64,000 nt of DNA from Dipetalonema caudispina. Taxonomy: Eukaryota > Nematoda > Chromadorea > Rhabditida > Onchocercidae. The position numbers and the translations under genes were made by a program. Location of the stretch: assembly GCA_013365325.1 (NCBI GenBank), contig JABVXV010000119.1:1-64000 (forward strand), read 5' to 3'. A model generated the notes under the pieces. The model did not search any database, had not been told where the DNA came from, and saw only the letters and a program-made list of their open reading frames with translations. This document shows positions 59,614 to 64,000 of this stretch, one piece after another. Numbering within the stretch: position 1 is the first letter of the stretch; each line of letters opens with the position of its first letter.

Positions 59614-62600
59614 ATGCCGATGTCAGTACAAGATCACAGCAAACGTCGTGTCGCTTATTACTATGACGGTACAAAACTTTATTCATTTCTAATTTTCCAT
59701 ATATTATTTTCAAGAACTTTGAAATCTTTCTTAAAATTAAAACTAATTCTGCAAGATTTCTGTTAATTTGCATACTTTCTGATGTGAACAATATGTTAAG
59801 ATTTTTTTAAAAGCTGGATGAAACCAATATAACAAAAATTATTGTTTGGTAATCATATAGACAGTTTTGCATCTCACTCAACGTTGATGTCACTTTATGG
59901 ATACCATTCGAAAAAATGTGTCCAAGATTTATCTAAATTCATTCAGAACGTAGAATCATAATGTATTATTGCAGCGAACGTTGGAAATTATTATTATGGG
60001 CAAGGTCATGTGATGAAACCTCACCGTATTCGGATGACTCATCATCTTTTGCTCAATTACGGTATATACAGAAATCTGGAAGTTTACGTAAGCTTAAATT
60101 TCTTTTCCAAAGAATATCAGCAATTATATTAATAAGATTAGAATGATTTTTATATTTAACTTCTCTTAAGGAGAGGTTGAGATTGAGATTTTGAGATTAT
60201 TATCGCGCTTAGCAGTGACTTAAAAAAGTGCAGGGTTATTATTCATTATTATTTACAAGGACTTCTGGATTATTATTCTTAGCCACTGCATCTTTAGCGT
60301 CCATTCCCAGCAACATTCGAAGAGATGACACGATTTCACACAAATGAATATATGATGTTTTTGCGAACGGCTACACCGGATAATTTGAAACAGTTCAACA
60401 AACAAATGTTGAAATGTAAGTAATCATCTTATGCTGTTTGGTTTGCTTTATTGTTGCTTTGGAGCTTCTTTTAGAACAGGAAACAAGTTCGTAAGAATTA
60501 GTTTCGAAAAATTAATTTTAGTCAAAATATATTGTGTAAAGAAATATATTCTCTCTTTATTGCAAATAAGCCAGCTCTTTTTCAGTCAACGTTGGGGAAG
60601 ATTGTCCAGTTTTCGATGGTTTATTTGAGTTTTGTCAGCTCTCATGTGGTGGTTCTTTAGGTATGTTATATTATTCGAAAAGCGTTATATAATGAAGATA
60701 TGTGGGTTCACAAATTGAGTTTTTCCTACTGTTCGCTATTTTAGTATTTTTATAGCAGCTGCAGTAAAGTTGAATAAGCGGAAAGCCGATATAGCAATAA
60801 ACTGGATGGGAGGTTTGCATCATGCAAAAAAGAGTGAAGCCAGTGGCTTTTGTTACACAAATGATATTGTTTTGGGTATTCTCGAACTTCTGAAATACCA
60901 TAAAAGGTAAGCCTTTCTGGTTTATAAGAGTTATGTTTTTGTTAGCATCACTACCATTCTTTCATTTATATTCATAATTTATGATGAAAAATGATACTTG
61001 AGCGCGTCAGGATTTATCTCAAATTTTATGTCGTGCTGGAATTTCACTCTTACTCTGAATGATATTTATCTAGTCAGTTAGAAGAAAAAACACCACTTAT
61101 TGTCAGAATTGATTATTCCAACGATCTATAAATTTTTGTAACAGTGCTGCTTAAATCTGCGAACACTTTAAATAAAAAAAAATTTTGTTTACCTGAAATG
61201 GATAAGTTATGTTATTCCAAGAAGATATACACTTGTGCGGTTGATTTTTGTTTTTAATAGTGGCACGGAAAAACGCTAAACAGTGGGACAATGCGCTGCG
61301 GCACGTGTAATATGAATATGTGTAATATGATATATCGAATTCTTCATTCTTTGTCGAGTAAAACATGACACCCTTTTTTGCTATCAATTATTACATCTTC
61401 AGTTTTAAAATTCAGTTATTTTAGAGTGCTGTACGTTGATATCGATGTACATCATGGTGATGGTGTTGAGGAAGCTTTCTATACTACAGATCGGGTGATG
61501 ACATGTTCTTTTCATAAATATGGTGATTTTTTCCCTGGAACGGGAGAGTTGAAAGATATTGGTGCTGGAAGAGGAAAGTATTATGCAGTTAATGTACCTC
61601 TGAGAGATGGTATCACTGATGAATCATATCAAAGCATCTTTGTTCCGGTAAGTTTTATTATTTCATATCAGAAAACATGCAGCACATACTACCTGTCTAG
61701 TGGAGACATAAAATGAAAGTTTTCTGTTTGTTCAACTCCACAACATGCTATAAACTGGGGAGGGGAGTTGTTACTAGATCAGACAAACATATCAACTAAA
61801 AACCAAGACAGATATTCATAACTCTTCTGAAATTGAATCTCTTTCAAGTGCACAGATCTAATGAGTGAGCTGTGACCACTTTTATCTTCCATTTAATGAG
61901 TTAATTTTTCCGTGCTACAGGTTATGGAGAGAGTTATGGAAACATTCCAACCATGTGCTGTAGTTTTGCAGAATGGGGCAGATTCTTTGAACGGCGATCG
62001 CTTAGGCACTTTCAATCTTACTTTGAGAGGTAGTACATTTTTTTTTGAAGCCGAAGATTCGCATTAATATCATACTTTTTTGTATTGCATCTTCATTTTT
62101 CCTGGACGAACTCTGTTCATCTAGCTATCCCATTATATCAAACACAGTATTGTAATTTTTGATTCTCAATACATTTCGATGAAACTGTCCGTTCAGGTCA
62201 TGGTGCTTGTGCTCGCTTCTTCCGGGAACGACATATTCCGCTAATGATGTTGGGTGGAGGCGGTTACACACCTAGAAATGTGGCTCGATGCTGGACTTAT
62301 GAGACTTCAATTGCCGTTGATATGGAAGTCTCTGATGGTATGTTCCTGTTTAATTATCGGAGTTTTTGAATGTGAGTTTTGTACTGAGATTACCAAATCC
62401 GATAACGCGTGCTAAATCAAAAGGATAGTGTTGATGCTTGGGAATAAATCCGTCTAGATCTGCCACTGTTTTATGCTGATGAAATCTGTAGTGAGACAAG
62501 CGTAATGCACTTCATTATGGTGAACTAACTGAAGTAGTTTTGCAGATCTACCATACAACGATTATTTTGAATATTTCGGGCCACATTATCGACTTCACAT

Positions 62601-63502
62601 CGATCCCTCAAATGCTAATAATGAGAACACTCCTGAATTTCTGAAGAAGATACAGTAAGTTCATAGTAGTTGAGAATGCTGCCGAATACTTTGCATCATC
62701 TTAACAAAATATTTTGCTGGAAGTACTGAAAGATAATTTCACAAGCGTTGATCATTCACTCAGCATACTCAAGAAATATTTAAGGGAAGGAGTAATGGAG
62801 AACTTACGACACTTACCACATGTTCCAAGTGTGCAAATGCAGCCGATCGGTGATGAATCTTTTACCGCAAAATGCCTTAATGCTGAAGAAGCTGATCGTG
62901 ACAATGCAAATCCGGATGTTCGACTACACCGTAAGACGATCTCTATAGTTTAAACTCTTACATTTTATGCTAGACGAGAAGTTCTTATCGGAAGATAATT
63001 TAGACACTATGATGGATCCGACCATTGAAGACCAGGGTGAATTTTATGATAATGAGAAAGAAGGAGGTGATATACGAAATGAACAGTCTTTCAAACGTTC
63101 CGGATCAGAAACTGAGACTAGCGATGCTGAAGTAGCAAAGAAGCCAAAAATGGAGGTATATATGTCTTTTGTTTTATTTAATATTTTCTTTATTGTTGAT
63201 CTGAGATAATGTAGAAGTACCATCATGGAAATAAGAGACTCTATACTGTCATGTACAATATTTGTTTTTGTTGCATTAATGCCAAGATATTCTTTTATTA
63301 CTAGAAGTTCTGATTATTTAATGTGAAGTATTTTGCGGTGTACACAGTTGTCTTAAATACCGTCTAAGATAGATCGAAGATCGGTCAGAACGGTTGCTAC
63401 TGGGAAAGGAAAAAGCGAAACTTTATTAAATGAAGCCATGAAATAATCGTTTATATGTTGCAAAGTCCAAGACTTTTACTGGTTGTTTTATTTCAGGAAT
63501 AA
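59614..63502 (+). CDS. HDAC1: Class I histone deacetylase (HDAC1/2, RPD3 type)
   Basis: A zinc-dependent nuclear lysine deacetylase, usually in co-repressor complexes. Exons: 59614-59668, 59975-60087, 60298-60415, 60586-60660, 60756-60906, 61425-61647, 61921-62029, 62197-62337, 62546-62654, 62785-62930, 62974-63155, 63497-63502; 475 residues. Signatures are [75 protein letters not shown] and [18 protein letters not shown]. The catalytic His142/His143 and zinc ligands Asp178, His180 and Asp266 are all present. Residue 263 is Asn (LQNGADSL) where HDAC1 has Cys261. The C-terminal tail is acidic and ends KKPKMEE, where the last exon supplies only Glu and the stop. Exon 10 uses the acceptor TTTAAG|GGAAGG, chosen because it aligns exactly with the family. 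Nematodes have several class I paralogues, so the exact orthologue is open. Confidence 0.95.
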
Positions 63503-64000
63503 AACAATATCATAATTGTTTTGGAATGGAAATTCGTGGTTCAAGACTTCAAGATAGAACTGTAAAACTTCATTTACATTCTCATTTATCAGAAGTTTGG
63601 AATCATATTTTCTTACATTTGGGTTGATCTCAGTTTTTCAGAGTTTATTGACTTATCTATTTTTATGAAATATTTTCAACAATTTGGATTTAGCTTTCTT
63701 TCTAATTGTATTTTTGTTGTTCTGTGGAAACAATAAGTTAACTGGTTTATTTTTCTCTCAAGATATTACATTTTTTTGTTATGTATAATTTCAAGTTTTT
63801 TGTTTTTATTCGAAAGCTGCTCTTTAGGGTTGTTTGATTCCAGTGAACATTTTAAAAAGATGTCATTGTTCATGATCATGAATTAAGTTAAGAGGAAGGT
63901 GATAGGAAATTTTCGAAAATTACGAATTGCTTAATTGAAGACAAATTAGTTTAATTTTGAAGACTTTAGAAAATGAGTGGAGGTTAAGTCCCCGAGATTT
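63503..64000. other. 3' flank of the HDAC gene
   Basis: No gene recognised. No AATAAA is evident soon after the stop, so the transcript may use a variant signal or continue beyond the window. Confidence 0.5.

Overview
The window is eukaryotic nuclear DNA and reads as a nematode, most likely a spirurid/filarial worm (the clade is an inference). The evidence: strongly AT-rich sequence; many short introns with the nematode acceptor TTTTCAG or TTTTAG; acceptors sitting just upstream of start codons without an obvious upstream exon, as expected for spliced-leader trans-splicing; and a secreted protein with many ShKT (SXC) domains. I rebuilt the genes exon by exon by requiring canonical or GC-AG splice sites, matching intron phase and family similarity. 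Wherever I give exon lists, phases close and the total divides by three.

Layout. 1-10.3 kb: no confident gene, only poly-T/poly-A tracts, microsatellites, a higher-order minisatellite and one short possibly broken exon near 1.05-1.27 kb. 10.3-18.25 kb (+): PAS-domain kinase (PASK). 20.4-22.5 kb (-): a two-LIM-domain protein. 24.1-28.1 kb (+): secreted protein with seven ShKT domains, one per exon. 28.6-32.6 kb (-): a FUNDC1-type FUN14 gene with a complete DHRS7B-like dehydrogenase gene nested inside one intron on the same strand. 33.7-39.8 kb (+): RPAP1. 40.5-42.3 kb (+): a two-transmembrane protein whose tail carries the protein phosphatase inhibitor-2 motif. 44.05-47.6 kb (-): PEX12. 48.3-53.1 kb (-): BTB-BACK-PHR protein of the BTBD3/6 type. 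54.7-57.9 kb (+): DPH2. 59.5-63.5 kb (+): class I histone deacetylase. The last 500 bases are 3' flank.

Themes. Three products belong to mitochondria or peroxisomes (FUN14 mitophagy-receptor family, DHRS7B reductase family, PEX12 of the peroxisomal ubiquitin ligase). Two are core gene-expression factors (RPAP1, HDAC) and one modifies eEF2 (DPH2). Same-strand pairs RPAP1/inhibitor-2-like and BTBD/PEX12 are about 0.7 kb apart, so they could be operons, but this is not shown. The most notable observations are the same-strand nested gene, the membrane-anchored inhibitor-2-like protein, three apparent GC-AG introns, a Cys-to-Asn change beside the HDAC active site, a long foldback in an intron, and a sharp drop in poly-T/poly-A tracts after about 28 kb.
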